This document shows, piece after piece, positions 37,054 through 46,319 of a stretch of 64,000 bases of DNA; position 1 is the stretch's first letter; each line of letters starts with the position of its first letter. A program made the position numbers and the translations under genes. Source of the DNA: Ostreococcus mediterraneus (Eukaryota > Chlorophyta > Mamiellophyceae > Mamiellales > Bathycoccaceae); NCBI GenBank assembly GCA_012295225.1, contig WMKK01000004.1, positions 508,113 to 572,112 of the forward strand. Reading direction: 5' to 3'. The notes under the pieces are model-generated. The model had not been told where the DNA came from, did no database searches, and saw only the letters and a list, made by a program, of their open reading frames with translations.

Positions 37054-37492
37054 TTAAAAAGATGGATCCTTAGAACCAGTCTTTTTCGACTTTTCAAGCG
37101 CGGCGTAGAACTCCTGCTGCTTCGAGCGATGTTGCCAGTGGTTGTACTTCCACGCGGCGCCCGCGAGCAACCCGAGGCCCATGCCCATGATGATTTCCGA
37201 CTTGACGTACACCCGTTGAGCTATGACGCGCACAGAGACGATGTTAGTCACACGAAAACATATCGCGACATCGAATGCGCGCGCGAAAGACGCGAATGCG
37301 CGCGCGACAAAGACGCAAACGTGACGTGAGCTCGATTTGGATCGTTTAGGTCTCCCAGCGGTGATCGCGATCGAACGAAACGCGTTGTGCGCCGGTGCGC
37401 GCGAGCGTTCGCGCGCGATTCGCGGTGGAGCGCGAGAGGCGATGTCGCTCGATGTGTTGCGCACCTATGCCGTGATACACCGTGTGCGCCAT
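37054..37492 (-). CDS. COX5C: Cytochrome c oxidase subunit 5C (2 exons)
   Basis: Exon 1 (37492-37465) encodes only M-A-H-T-V-Y-H-G-I plus one base. A 244-base intron (GTGCG...ATAG, branch site GACTAAC) leads to exon 2 (37220-37054). The product is 64 residues, the usual length of the plant subunit. The body shows Y-V-K-S-E-I-I-M-G-M-G-L-G-L, then a membrane span, A-W-K-Y-N-H-W and F-Y-A-A-L-E-K. These match the plant COX5C pattern of a short N-terminus, one helix and a W-K-x-x-H-W motif. The protein is nuclear-encoded and sits in the inner mitochondrial membrane. Without exon 1 the frame continues into Arg/Ala-rich intron sequence. Confidence 0.88.
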
Positions 37493-37627
37493 GACGACAG
37501 ACGCGCGCGCAGTTGTGAGGGCTCGCTATGTGCAGGGTATAGAGGGCCGAACCGGGATCGACGACGCGACGCGCGCGAACAATGGCTGCCCAAAGAAACA
37601 CAAACACACACATAGATTACTACAAGA

Positions 37628-38239
37628 CTAGAGCATACGCAATGCTTTCAATTTCGCGCGCTCCTTGGCGCTCTTCTTGGCGATCGTTTTCGGATTTGTA
37701 ATCTCCGTCGGCGCTCCGACGCCCGTGCGACGTCTATTCTCCTCCTTTTGCGCCTTCTTCGCCTCGCGTCGCTCGCGTTCAGCCTTGGCGCGCGCACCAG
37801 CTTCAGCCTTGGCGCGTTTCTTTGCATCCTGAAACAACTTTTTCGCATTCTTCTCAGCCATGCGCTCGTCCCAGGTCTTTGAGCTCGGGACGCGCTTCAA
37901 CGCGCTCGCGCGCTTTGCGGGTTGCTTCCACGGCCGACCACTTTTCGAGCCAACCACCACCTCATACGTCGCGCGCGGCGCCTTAAACGCGCGCAGTGCC
38001 TCGGTATCTATGTTCATGTCTACATCCGCATCGTCGCCATCGTCGCCATCGCGTTTACGTTTGCCGTGACGCACTGTTTTAGTGATGCTTCGGTGGTCCA
38101 CGCCGCTCTTGAAAACCTCTTGCGGGGGCACGTACGCGCCGGCATCGAGCGCGCTGGCGTCGGATGACGCGCGCATGGCGACGTCTGCATTCGCAGTGGC
38201 GTCCACGGCGACGCGGCGCGCGCGACGAGGCGCGGACAT
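37628..38239 (-). CDS. CGR1: Cgr1/CCDC86-family rRNA-processing protein
   Basis: The product has 203 residues from the ATG at 38239. The C-terminal half is the Cgr1 domain: S-G-R-P-W-K-Q-P-A-K-R, then W-D-E-R-M-A-E-K, a long Lys/Glu/Ala helix, N-R-R-R-T-G and K-T-I-A-K-K-S-A-K-E-R-A-K-L-K. In yeast, Cgr1 is nucleolar and needed for pre-60S maturation. The N-terminal half carries a K-R-K-R nuclear signal and an acidic patch and is probably unstructured. Confidence 0.87.
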   Translation of the reverse strand: MSAPRRARRVAVDATANADVAMRASSDASALDAGAYVPPQEVFKSGVDHRSITKTVRHGKRKRDGDDGDDADVDMNIDTEALRAFKAPRATYEVVVGSKSGRPWKQPAKRASALKRVPSSKTWDERMAEKNAKKLFQDAKKRAKAEAGARAKAERERREAKKAQKEENRRRTGVGAPTEITNPKTIAKKSAKERAKLKALRML

Positions 38240-38334
38240 GGCGACAAAGGACGCGCGAATGTGTGCGGGACAGCGGCGGCGGCGGCTGGTGATGATTTGG
38301 CTGCGCGCGCCTTTGCTCGGTTCAAATGTTACCA

Positions 38335-39324
38335 TTATTCGATATTAAACGCGACGGAGACGCGAAATGCGTCATCGCGCAGTGATTGTGAATGTTCGTT
38401 CTGTGCATTCGCGGCGGTGAACGCGCTGACGGCGTGTAGGGCGGCGCCTGAGAAGCAGGCGAGGTCGCCGACGCGAGGCGGATGGACAAAGTACGGCGTC
38501 TCGCGAGCGTCTCTCGGCGCGTCGCTTCGCACACCTAGGCACCCGGCGTCGTCATCAACGGGGTGTGGAATTTGCAGGTATAAGACTCCGCTCCAATGCT
38601 CGGCGCTGTCGTGGGCATGGAGGCGGTTGTAGTCGCCAGGCGCGTTGACGTTGAGCCAGCCGTACACGTCAGCGGGCGACGCCGCGGGACGCTGCGCGGG
38701 ACGGCGTATGCGCTCGTAGGCTTCTATAGCGATCGCGTTGATCGTCGTCCATGTCACTGACTCGTGTAGAGATATGGATGTGCGTGCGTGTGTCGACGTC
38801 GATGGCGTCGTCGTCGCAGACGCCGGCGCGTTCGCGTCGGTTGGCGTCCGTTCGCACCTGTCGCTCGCGGCGTCTCCACCCATCTCGCCATCGTCATCGT
38901 CGCTGCCGTCGCCGTCGCCGTCGTCGTCAGATGAGTCTAATAAATCTGCATAACTCTGGTATCCGCCTCGATTGGAACGCACGACCGAGACGTCGGAGCC
39001 TGGTCCTGGAACGGCTCCACCGAGCGACCGCTCTTCGTCTTCGCGTCCTCGACGAAACTTCCTCAACCCCAGAGGCACGAGCGTGTGCACGAGTGCCTCA
39101 CGCACGTCATCACGTAACGTGAAAATGTGTATTAATGTCGCCGCCGCGCTGGCGTCGTCGGTGTCGTCCACGGCGTATGTGGTGTGTGTTTGGAAGCATG
39201 AGCTTGAGGCGTCGAGCGCGGCGGCTGGGACAACTCTCGCCGTACTCGCGTCAATTCTACGCAAAGTCGACGGGTCTCGAGCGTGGATGGTGTCCACGGC
39301 GGCCATGAGCGCGGGGAGATCCAT
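38335..39324 (-). CDS. 2OG-Fe(II) oxygenase-like protein of unknown substrate
   Basis: This 329-residue protein has a C-terminal domain (about 205-329) containing G-W-L-N-V-N-A-P-G-D-Y-N-R-L-H-A-H and W-S-G-V-L-Y-L. It ends with L-H-A-V-S-A-F and R-V-S-V-A-F-N. This matches a family of putative 2-oxoglutarate, iron-dependent oxygenases in which the H-x-H/D pair, a distal His and a distal Arg bind iron and 2-oxoglutarate. A middle acidic, low-complexity stretch (about 130-180) separates it from an N-terminal region that may be a degenerate repeat of the fold. The substrate is unknown. Confidence 0.7.
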   Translation of the reverse strand: MDLPALMAAVDTIHARDPSTLRRIDASTARVVPAAALDASSSCFQTHTTYAVDDTDDASAAATLIHIFTLRDDVREALVHTLVPLGLRKFRRGREDEERSLGGAVPGPGSDVSVVRSNRGGYQSYADLLDSSDDDGDGDGSDDDDGEMGGDAASDRCERTPTDANAPASATTTPSTSTHARTSISLHESVTWTTINAIAIEAYERIRRPAQRPAASPADVYGWLNVNAPGDYNRLHAHDSAEHWSGVLYLQIPHPVDDDAGCLGVRSDAPRDARETPYFVHPPRVGDLACFSGAALHAVSAFTAANAQNEHSQSLRDDAFRVSVAFNIE

Positions 39325-39573
39325 GGCGTGAGGTCGTGCGCTATTGGTGCGGCGCGAAGTGCGGTAGCGAGCGCGGAACGAGAGCCACCGCGCGCGCCAA
39401 AAACTCGAAACACACTCTAGGTGCGTCGTAATTACACAACTATGATGAATTTAAGCGAACAATGTTTCCTTTCGCGTTGATGGTGTGTGCGGGCTGATTT
39501 ATAGCCCACACACGCGCGTGACGCGGCGCCGTCATCGTCAAGTCCGCCGCTATCACGCGTACGTTCTCGCCTT

Positions 39574-40899
39574 TTAATTCCCTTGGAAACCAACCAGACC
39601 TCGTCCTTCGACTGAAGGCACGTATGCTTGGCCACCTTGTTTCTTGTTCTTGGCAACCTTGCCCACGAGTTGACGCACCCGACGTTGATCGGCAGTTTGC
39701 GTGCGCGCCTTGATTTCACTCGGATCAATTTCCAGACGAGGTTGCTTTACGTACTGCGTGCTTGAACGTTCAGGGACCATGGCGTGGTGACGATAGCCAC
39801 GCTCACCATATTTCGGCTCATCCGTGATCGCGTCGGCGCCACCGACATCGGCGCTGGCATCGACGGCGCGCTTTTTCGCTTTTTTCACGCGTCGCTCATC
39901 CGCGTCCACCTGCTCTCTGCCTACGTGAATATCGCCGTAGTGCGAAGACAGTTCGTACACCGGTCTCGACCACTTCTCGACGAGCTTTTTGCAAATCACT
40001 CTGTTTTGCGCCGTCTCTTCGTCAATTGTGGATAAGAACATGATGATGCGTCCCAAACCCGAGCGTTTCAATTCCTCCTTGCGTTCGTGCGAATCCGTCG
40101 CCACTGGAAGTTGTTCAATGAGCTTAATCAAACTCGTACGAATCGTTAAATTCGCCAAGTTTCCATCGGGCAACAAATCTAACCACGCGCGTAGCACGTT
40201 CAGCAGCCCATGGCGCAAGAAAGCCTCGTGAAGTTCGACCATTTTCAACTTTTTCTCCACTTCGGGCAAAAGCTTGAGCTTCTTCACCGCGGGCTTCCCC
40301 ATGTCATACGCGCGCAAATCCTCCTCCACCGCGATCTCCATCTTGGATAAAAAGTCAAGTACCTCCATGCGCGCCACTTCTTCATCCTTTCTACGTCGTT
40401 TGCCTTTCCCACCCGGGGCAAATAACTTGCCCAACTCGTCGTCGCTCTCCTCCGCCTCGCTCGCGTACCCTCGCTTTCCGCCGTCTTCGTCATCCGACAT
40501 GTTCGCCCACTTGTCCTCTTCCGCTACACCCGCGTCATCAATAAACGCATCATCTTCCGCAGTTCGCGGGGCGACGTAATCCTCGTTCTGGATCGCGTCA
40601 AAATCTACATCCTTTGTCCCGCGTTTTAAAGATTTAGGATCGCCCCGCGCCGCCTTCGCCTTGGACGCCGCCTTCGCCTTGGACGCTTTCGACCGGCCTT
40701 TCAGCGCGATGGCGTCGGCCAAATCATCGTCGTCGTCGTCGTCACCCGCGCCGCCCACGCCCGCGCCGTCGTCGTCGTCGTCATCGGAATCGCCAAACAG
40801 CCGATTCATGAGCTCCTTATCTTTCCCACCCGCCGCGGGCGCGCCATCGCCCGCGGACGCGTCCGCCGCCTCGTGCGCGCGTTCGGCAACGTCAGACAT
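39574..40899 (-). CDS. IWS1: IWS1/SPN1 transcription elongation factor
   Basis: This 441-residue protein has a disordered acidic N-terminal half (runs of D at 38-60) with an A-S-K-A-K repeat. It leads into the TFIIS N-terminal-type helical domain (about 205-310), with E-E-D-L-R-A-Y, H-G-L-L-N-V-L-R-A-W-L-D-L-L-P-D-G and R-T-S-L-I-K-L-I. The C-terminal K-W-S-R-P-V and Q-R-R-V-R-Q-L-V are also characteristic. IWS1 binds SPT6 and travels with elongating RNA polymerase II. It is divergent from the SGNH hydrolase, with 98 bases between starts. Confidence 0.92.
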   Translation of the reverse strand: MSDVAERAHEAADASAGDGAPAAGGKDKELMNRLFGDSDDDDDDGAGVGGAGDDDDDDDLADAIALKGRSKASKAKAASKAKAARGDPKSLKRGTKDVDFDAIQNEDYVAPRTAEDDAFIDDAGVAEEDKWANMSDDEDGGKRGYASEAEESDDELGKLFAPGGKGKRRRKDEEVARMEVLDFLSKMEIAVEEDLRAYDMGKPAVKKLKLLPEVEKKLKMVELHEAFLRHGLLNVLRAWLDLLPDGNLANLTIRTSLIKLIEQLPVATDSHERKEELKRSGLGRIIMFLSTIDEETAQNRVICKKLVEKWSRPVYELSSHYGDIHVGREQVDADERRVKKAKKRAVDASADVGGADAITDEPKYGERGYRHHAMVPERSSTQYVKQPRLEIDPSEIKARTQTADQRRVRQLVGKVAKNKKQGGQAYVPSVEGRGLVGFQGN

Positions 40900-40997
40900 G
40901 TCTTTTACCGCCTCTGATGCGTGCGTGCGTGATGTGACGCGGCGTGGCGTAACGTGATGTGCGCGTCAGCGTGTGAGGCTGCCAAGCGATCGCCAGA

Positions 40998-41903
40998 ATG
41001 CGTCGGGCGACACACTCCGCGGTGGCGCGCGCGTTCTCGCGAGTCGCCGCGAATCACGCGCGCGCGCACGTTAGGTTGACTTGTGCGTCCGCGGCGGCGC
41101 CGGCGGCGCCGGCGGCGCGCGTGATGGCGCGCGCTGGAGGTGACCAAGACATGTCTTGGGCGGAGCCCGAACTGCGACGCTTTCGTCGCCTCGACGCAGA
41201 GGAGCGAACGACGACGGAGGGGGCGAAGAACGTGGTGCTATTCGTTGGGTCGTCAATCTTTCGTGAGTGGCGCGAATTGCGCGCGTTCGACGAGGATTGG
41301 GCGCGCGATGGCTGGAGGGTGAAAAACAGAGCCTTCGGCGGCTCGACGACGGCGGATGTCTTGCGCGCGTTCGACGACGTCGCGTCGTCGACAGTGGCGA
41401 GCGCGGACGCGAGGAAAATAATTGTCTACTACTGCGGGAGCAATGACATATCGATGGGCGTGCCGCCGAGCGTGGTGGTGGGTAATTTCGTGGAGTTTAC
41501 GAAGCGGTGTCGAGAGGCGTCAAGAGCCGACGTTGGATTTTGCTTTGTTGGCGTCATAGACTCACCACAGAAGCGTTTATTTGGCATGTCCAAAGACGTG
41601 GAAGAGGTGAACGCTTTGGCCAAAGAGTTTTGCGGTACGGATGAAAAATTAGCCTTTGTAGACGTCACGAGCGTCTTCGCGGATGCGAACGGAGCGGCAA
41701 AGACGGAATTGTTCCGGGACGACTGTACGCATTTGAAACCGTACGCGTACGACGCATTCAAGGCGGCGATCGAGCCCGTCGTCTCCGAACTCGCGGCAAA
41801 GATTTTTGTCGATAACGATGACAACGGTGTAGAGTCAGCGCGTGACGAGGGAGCACAAAACGTAAAACTGGAGGATGATTTTTTGCCGCCGTCGATGCGG
41901 TAA
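40998..41903 (+). CDS. SGNH/GDSL-type hydrolase, probably organelle-targeted
   Basis: This 301-residue protein has an Arg/Ala-rich N-terminus (about 45 residues) like a transit peptide. The SGNH blocks are all visible: block I F-V-G-S-S-I-F with the nucleophilic Ser, block II R-A-F-G-G-S-T, block III Y-C-G-S-N-D, and block V D-D-C-T-H-L with the Asp-His pair. Members hydrolyse esters of lipids or carbohydrates. The E-W-R spacing and V-N-A-L-A-K segment resemble platelet-activating-factor acetylhydrolase-like bacterial relatives. The substrate cannot be inferred. Confidence 0.82.
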   Translation: MRRATHSAVARAFSRVAANHARAHVRLTCASAAAPAAPAARVMARAGGDQDMSWAEPELRRFRRLDAEERTTTEGAKNVVLFVGSSIFREWRELRAFDEDWARDGWRVKNRAFGGSTTADVLRAFDDVASSTVASADARKIIVYYCGSNDISMGVPPSVVVGNFVEFTKRCREASRADVGFCFVGVIDSPQKRLFGMSKDVEEVNALAKEFCGTDEKLAFVDVTSVFADANGAAKTELFRDDCTHLKPYAYDAFKAAIEPVVSELAAKIFVDNDDNGVESARDEGAQNVKLEDDFLPPSMR

Positions 41904-41990
41904 ACATCACGCGGCGCGAAGGCGCTGTTGTTGTAACACAATATATATCAACATTGTAAAGCTTTTAGTCAAATCACAATCACACTCGAG

Positions 41991-42581
41991 CTACCACGAC
42001 CCAATATTTGCCATGGATTTCCAAGGCTCTCGCGGCTCCAACGCGTCGCCCTTCTGCAACAGCTCGACGGAAATCCCATCCGGAGAAATCACAAACGCCA
42101 TGCGCCCATCTCGCGGTGGGCGATTGATGACAATCCCCGCGTTTTCTAACGCCTCGCACTTGGCATATATGTCATCCACCGCGAACGCCAGGTGTCCCAT
42201 TGACCGCGACGGCGGCGCAAACGTCTCCGTCTCGCCCGTCGCCTCATCCGGCCAGTTGTACGTAATCTCAATCTCCGGCGCGCCTTGGCATGACGCCATG
42301 AACACCAAGGTAAACTTGCCGTTCTGTGACTCCTTCCGACGCGTCTCGACGAGACCAAGAGCGGAGAAGAACGCCATCGTCGCCTCGAGATTGGATGCGC
42401 GAACCATGGTGTGCAAGAATGTCACATCGCCATCTTTGGGCAACGAATGGTACGTATCGGCGGGAAGGTAGGCGCTGAGCGACGCAGCGCGCGTTGCGGT
42501 CGTCATTCTGCGTGCGGTTCGCGCGCGCGCGGCGGTGGTGGGCGCGGTGGTGGTGACTGCGCGCGCGGTGGCGAGCGGCAT
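41991..42581 (-). CDS. GLX1: Lactoylglutathione lyase (glyoxalase I)-like protein
   Basis: The product has 196 residues from the ATG at 42581 (a start at 42668 would overlap the divergent PsbP gene). A Thr/Ala/Arg-rich leader is followed by F-L-H-T-M-V-R, where the His is the first metal ligand, and F-F-S-A-L-G-L. E-I-E-I-T-Y-N carries a metal-binding Glu, then G-H-L-A-F-A-V-D-D-I-Y and V-E-L-L-Q with the last Glu. The four ligand positions of glyoxalase I are therefore retained. The enzyme detoxifies methylglyoxal with glutathione. The leader suggests an organelle location. Confidence 0.85.
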   Translation of the reverse strand: MPLATARAVTTTAPTTAARARTARRMTTATRAASLSAYLPADTYHSLPKDGDVTFLHTMVRASNLEATMAFFSALGLVETRRKESQNGKFTLVFMASCQGAPEIEITYNWPDEATGETETFAPPSRSMGHLAFAVDDIYAKCEALENAGIVINRPPRDGRMAFVISPDGISVELLQKGDALEPREPWKSMANIGSW

Positions 42582-42598
42582 TTTGAGGCGCGCAGCGC

Positions 42599-43561
42599 GT
42601 GCGTGTGTCGATGCTGTCGTCGTCGTCATCGTCGTCGTCGGTGCGCGCGACGACGCCGTCATGGTCATGGCGCGCGAGAACTCGAGCGCGATGCGCGCGT
42701 GGGCGCGTGGGCGCGCGCGCTATGGCTGGAGCTGATGACGACGACGCTGATGATGTCTTGACTGCGAGCGCGCAAGCTCCATCGCCAACATCATCGTCGT
42801 ACGCGCCGCCGTCGCGCGCAAACGACCTCGCGCCGATACCACCGCGTCGTGTGGTCGTTGGCACGCTCGGGGCCACGGCGCTGGCGCTCGGGGCGAACTT
42901 TTTACGCGTCACGGAAAAGTTGCTCGGCGCCGTTCCAGAGTTTGCGCGAGCGAACAAGCTCGACGTCGTGTACCCCGTGCAAGGATTTTTGCGATCGTAC
43001 GAACCGCAGAAAGGGTATACGTTTATATATCCGGTGGACTATCTCGCCGACCAGACAATGGCACGACGTAAAGCGATGCGCGTGGAGGAGCGCAATTCGT
43101 TGGATCCGCCTTCGCTAAGGCGAGAGTCGCGACGAAACGTTGAAGAACCAGACGCCGCGTATGGACCCATGAATTCTACCGGGGAGGAGAACGTGTCGGT
43201 GATCGTGAGTAGTGTACCGGCTGGNTTTGATTTGAGCGTTTTTGGTGATGCGCAATCACAGGCGAATTGGTTGCTCGCCAATGTGCTCGCGAAGCCTGGC
43301 TCTGGGAAGACGGGCGCGTTGATTAATTCGAGCTCGAAAGTTGTATCCGGAGCCAAGTATTACACATTTGAGTATACGATACAAAAGGGCGAACCAGGCG
43401 AACCGGGGTCGTGGTTTAGGCATAACGTGGCGGTGTTCGTGACACGAGGTAGCGCGTTATTTACGCTCGTAGCACAAATTCCAGAGGAAAAGTGGACGTC
43501 GCGTCGGGTTGACTTTTTCAAAATCGCCGACTCATTCCGCGTCTTTGTGCCGAGCGGCTAG
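42599..43561 (+). CDS. PsbP-domain protein, thylakoid lumen
   Basis: This 320-residue protein has a Ser/Arg-rich transit peptide and a second hydrophobic segment (about 85-101, V-V-V-G-T-L-G-A-T-A-L-A-L-G-A) consistent with lumen targeting. The PsbP-like domain spans about 110-318, with Y-P-V-Q-G-F-L, G-Y-T-F-I-Y-P-V-D-Y and S-V-I-V-S-S-V-P. W-F-R-H-N-V-A-V and A-D-S-F-R-V-F follow. It is one of the diverged PsbP-domain family rather than PsbP itself. The single ambiguous base (43225) is the third position of a GGN codon, so the residue is Gly whatever it is. Confidence 0.82.
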   Translation: MRVSMLSSSSSSSSVRATTPSWSWRARTRARCARGRVGARAMAGADDDDADDVLTASAQAPSPTSSSYAPPSRANDLAPIPPRRVVVGTLGATALALGANFLRVTEKLLGAVPEFARANKLDVVYPVQGFLRSYEPQKGYTFIYPVDYLADQTMARRKAMRVEERNSLDPPSLRRESRRNVEEPDAAYGPMNSTGEENVSVIVSSVPAXFDLSVFGDAQSQANWLLANVLAKPGSGKTGALINSSSKVVSGAKYYTFEYTIQKGEPGEPGSWFRHNVAVFVTRGSALFTLVAQIPEEKWTSRRVDFFKIADSFRVFVPSG

Positions 43562-43650
43562 GGTGTGAATGTACTTGTAGAAAATACCGTACTTGTAATG
43601 ATAATCGTATTGAGAATCGAATAGAATACTACGTGTAGCCTAAAAAGAAT

Positions 43651-44727
43651 TTACGTCGAACGAACAGTTTCGCGAACTTCGGCGGCGAAATCTTTCGTCT
43701 CAACCTCGATGCCTTCACCAACCTTGACGCGGGCAAACGCGACTAATTCCCCACCCTCAGCCTTGACAGCCTTACCGACGGTCATGGAGTCATCCAAGAT
43801 GAACTTTTGGTTCTCCAAGCACACTTCTTCGTAATACTTGTTCATGCGACCGAGGAGAATCTTCTCGACGATGTTCGCCGGCTTACCTGTATCCACAGTT
43901 TGCGCACGGAACACCGCCATTTCGCGCTCATACGCCTCCTTGGGCACGCAGTCCGGTCGTAAATACGCCGGCGAACTCGCCACGACGTGCATGGCGACTT
44001 TATTCGCGAAATCCACGCTGACGCCTTTGGCGACGACAAACGCCGCCTGCCGACCGACGCCAGGAGAAATAGCCCCGTGAACATACGCCCCAATCACCTC
44101 CTCGCTTCCTTCCGTCAACGCATACACAAACGCACGGCGCATCGTCACATTCTCACGCACATTCGCCGCAGTTTCCTTCACGAAATCATCCAAAGTTTCC
44201 TCAGCCACCGTCGTCGCCGACGCCTCCTCCGCGTTCGCCTCGTACGCCGCCCCATTCGCCGCCTTTCGAACTCGCGCCGCAAACTCAGCATCGTGTCCCA
44301 AACGTTCATATATCGCATCAGCACTCCCGCGCACGAGTTCTTGAAACTCCTCGTTACGCGATACGAAATCCGTCTCGGTGTTTATTTCGCACGCCGCCGC
44401 GCCTCGAGGCCCGACGCGAGCGCCCACTAAACCATCCGCCGCCACGCGCCCCGCCTTCTTCGCCGCCGCAGCTAAACCTTTCGCACGCAACGCATCGAAC
44501 GCCGCCTCCTCATCGTACTCGGCGGCATCGAGCGCGCGCTTCACGTCGACGATGGGCGCGCCCGTGCGCTCGCGAAGTTGCTTGATCATCGCCGTCTTTT
44601 CCCCCGCGCTCGCGCTCGGTGCCGCCGCCGATGCGTGCGACGTCGCGGCGATGGCGCGCACAGCGTGCGTGCCGTGCGCTGCGCGCGCGCACGGGCGCGT
44701 CGCGCGCGTGCAGAGCGCGCGAATCAT
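43651..44727 (-). CDS. TSFM: Elongation factor Ts, mitochondrial type
   Basis: This 358-residue protein has a Cys/Arg/Ala-rich leader (about 40 residues), then the UBA-like start I-K-Q-L-R-E-R-T-G-A-P-I-V-D-V-K. The EF-Tu contact T-D-F-V-S-R-N follows, with two alpha/beta subdomains after it. EF-Ts regenerates EF-Tu-GTP in organellar translation. Plastid EF-Ts in green algae is usually part of a longer protein with S1 domains, so a mitochondrial role is favoured. It is divergent from CIA30, with 136 bases between starts. Confidence 0.9.
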   Translation of the reverse strand: MIRALCTRATRPCARAAHGTHAVRAIAATSHASAAAPSASAGEKTAMIKQLRERTGAPIVDVKRALDAAEYDEEAAFDALRAKGLAAAAKKAGRVAADGLVGARVGPRGAAACEINTETDFVSRNEEFQELVRGSADAIYERLGHDAEFAARVRKAANGAAYEANAEEASATTVAEETLDDFVKETAANVRENVTMRRAFVYALTEGSEEVIGAYVHGAISPGVGRQAAFVVAKGVSVDFANKVAMHVVASSPAYLRPDCVPKEAYEREMAVFRAQTVDTGKPANIVEKILLGRMNKYYEEVCLENQKFILDDSMTVGKAVKAEGGELVAFARVKVGEGIEVETKDFAAEVRETVRST

Positions 44728-44863
44728 TGATGGTGCGAATGCGCGTGCGCCGAGTTCTGACGCCAGTAGTCGTCGCTGTCGCCCCGTGGTTGGCGACGAA
44801 CGCCACGGCGACGAACGCCACAGCGACGAACGCGCGCGCGTGCATTCGTGCGCCGACGCGGAG

Positions 44864-45868
44864 ATGTTTGCGCGCGCGGCGCGCGCGAGAACGACGCCGA
44901 TGATGGAGATGACATCGGCAGCAGCAGCGCGCTGGCGGCTTGATGATGCTCTTTATATGCCGCGTGCGGCGCGAGACGGCACGCGCGCGTCGTCGTCGTC
45001 GTCGTCGGATGCGCCATCGAATGCGGCGGTCGCGAAAGCGGCGTGGTGGTCAGCCACGGGGGCGAGCGGCGCGGCGCGAGCGGTGGCGTCGTTCGCTCGA
45101 GGCGAGAGAGACATCGCCGCGTGGAGCGCGTTCGGCGATTTCGAGCACGGCGGGTCGAGTACGTGTGCGTTCGAGCTCATCGAGGGCGAGGAGACGGAAG
45201 GCGTCGATGCGGCGCGCGGAGATGGTGCGAGGAACGACGACGGGACTGGGACGAATGAAGGACGGTTTGCGAGGCTGTCGGGCTCGATATCGAGCGAAAT
45301 ACCCGGCGGTGCGTCGGCGCGCTTGAAACGTAGTGGGTTTGCGGGCGTGCGAACGGTTCATTTGCAGCCTACAATGTTAAATCCCGACCCGGTGTTGGAT
45401 TTAGATGCGTTTGAGGCGTTGAGCTATCGCGTGCGCGGATGCGGTAGAATGTACATCGCGAGCGTTCGCACGGAGAATTGGATGACGGGTGACTCCACCG
45501 AAGACGTATGGCAAGCCGCATTCACGCCGCCCGCCAATAAATGGGTAGATATCGTGATTCCACTCGATGCATTCACGCAAACGTACAGAGGACGCGCCAT
45601 GGCGGACCACAAGCGCATGTCAGCCAATCGCGTCGTGATGCTCGGCGTCGCCGTCGCCGGAAGCGCAGCATCCGAATTACACGAACGCGCGAAATTAGAC
45701 GGTACGTACACATTAGACATACACTCCATCATAGGTTTGCGCATGAGCGAGGACGAAATCGAGAGAACTGCGGCGAAAATACGCGACGCCGCCGGAGACG
45801 CCGCGCGTCGCCAGCGCGGAGGCTTCGCCGCGTTCGCGCTCAATCTCAACCCCGAAACCATGCTCTAG
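44864..45868 (+). CDS. CIA30/NDUFAF1-family protein
   Basis: The product has 334 residues from the ATG at 44864; the frame is open far upstream but that part overlaps EF-Ts. The CIA30 domain (about 100-310) contains F-G-D-F-E-H-G-G, R-F-A-R-L-S-G and Y-R-V-R-G-C-G-R-M-Y. W-Q-A-A-F-T-P-P-A-N-K-W and D-I-V-I-P-L-D-A-F follow. NDUFAF1 helps assemble mitochondrial complex I. Related plastid proteins exist in plants, so the compartment is not certain. The N-terminus (M-F-A-R-A-A-R-A-R-T-T) suits mitochondrial import. Confidence 0.85.
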   Translation: MFARAARARTTPMMEMTSAAAARWRLDDALYMPRAARDGTRASSSSSSDAPSNAAVAKAAWWSATGASGAARAVASFARGERDIAAWSAFGDFEHGGSSTCAFELIEGEETEGVDAARGDGARNDDGTGTNEGRFARLSGSISSEIPGGASARLKRSGFAGVRTVHLQPTMLNPDPVLDLDAFEALSYRVRGCGRMYIASVRTENWMTGDSTEDVWQAAFTPPANKWVDIVIPLDAFTQTYRGRAMADHKRMSANRVVMLGVAVAGSAASELHERAKLDGTYTLDIHSIIGLRMSEDEIERTAAKIRDAAGDAARRQRGGFAAFALNLNPETML

Positions 45869-46319
45869 CGCCGTGCGCACTAGCGCGGTACCTCGTACAG
45901 GCATCGCGCCACGCGCTCGAGCGCACGGCAGACTCACCATCGGCGCATCAGACAGCTCTCGCTCTCTCGAAAGCGCGTCTGGGTCGTTCGCGAGCGCGTG
46001 AGAACTATCCAAAGTTTTGATCCGCGGGCGACTCGAGCGCGACCCGCGTCCCACGCGCGCGTCTGACACGCTCCCACGTCCGCGTGCGCAGCACCTAGCC
46101 CCCGTGCGCGCGCCGAACATTTGTAGTACTACCGTCTTGTCATGTAAAACGGTTCGTGGCGTGGACACACGTTTTGCAGAGCGCTGCGAGAGATGCGACG
46201 CTGGAGGCGCGACGCGAGGGATACGCGCCAGGGAAACGCGGTGCGGGAAGGGTTGAAGTGGTACGTATATTACACGGGCCCGAGCGCGCGGCGGCGCGCA
46301 GTCGGAGAAGGACTATGGG
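45869..46319. other. Convergent intergenic region
   Basis: This is 451 bases between two gene ends, long for this chromosome. Both strands have open frames here, but their composition is Arg/Ala/Ser-rich with no motif. No RNA gene or repeat was recognised. It may hold long 3' UTRs or a non-coding transcript. Confidence 0.4.

Noticed and set aside
45713-46168. Minus-strand 151-codon frame overlapping the end of CIA30
   Set aside because: It overlaps the conserved CIA30 C-terminus and has no motif of its own.
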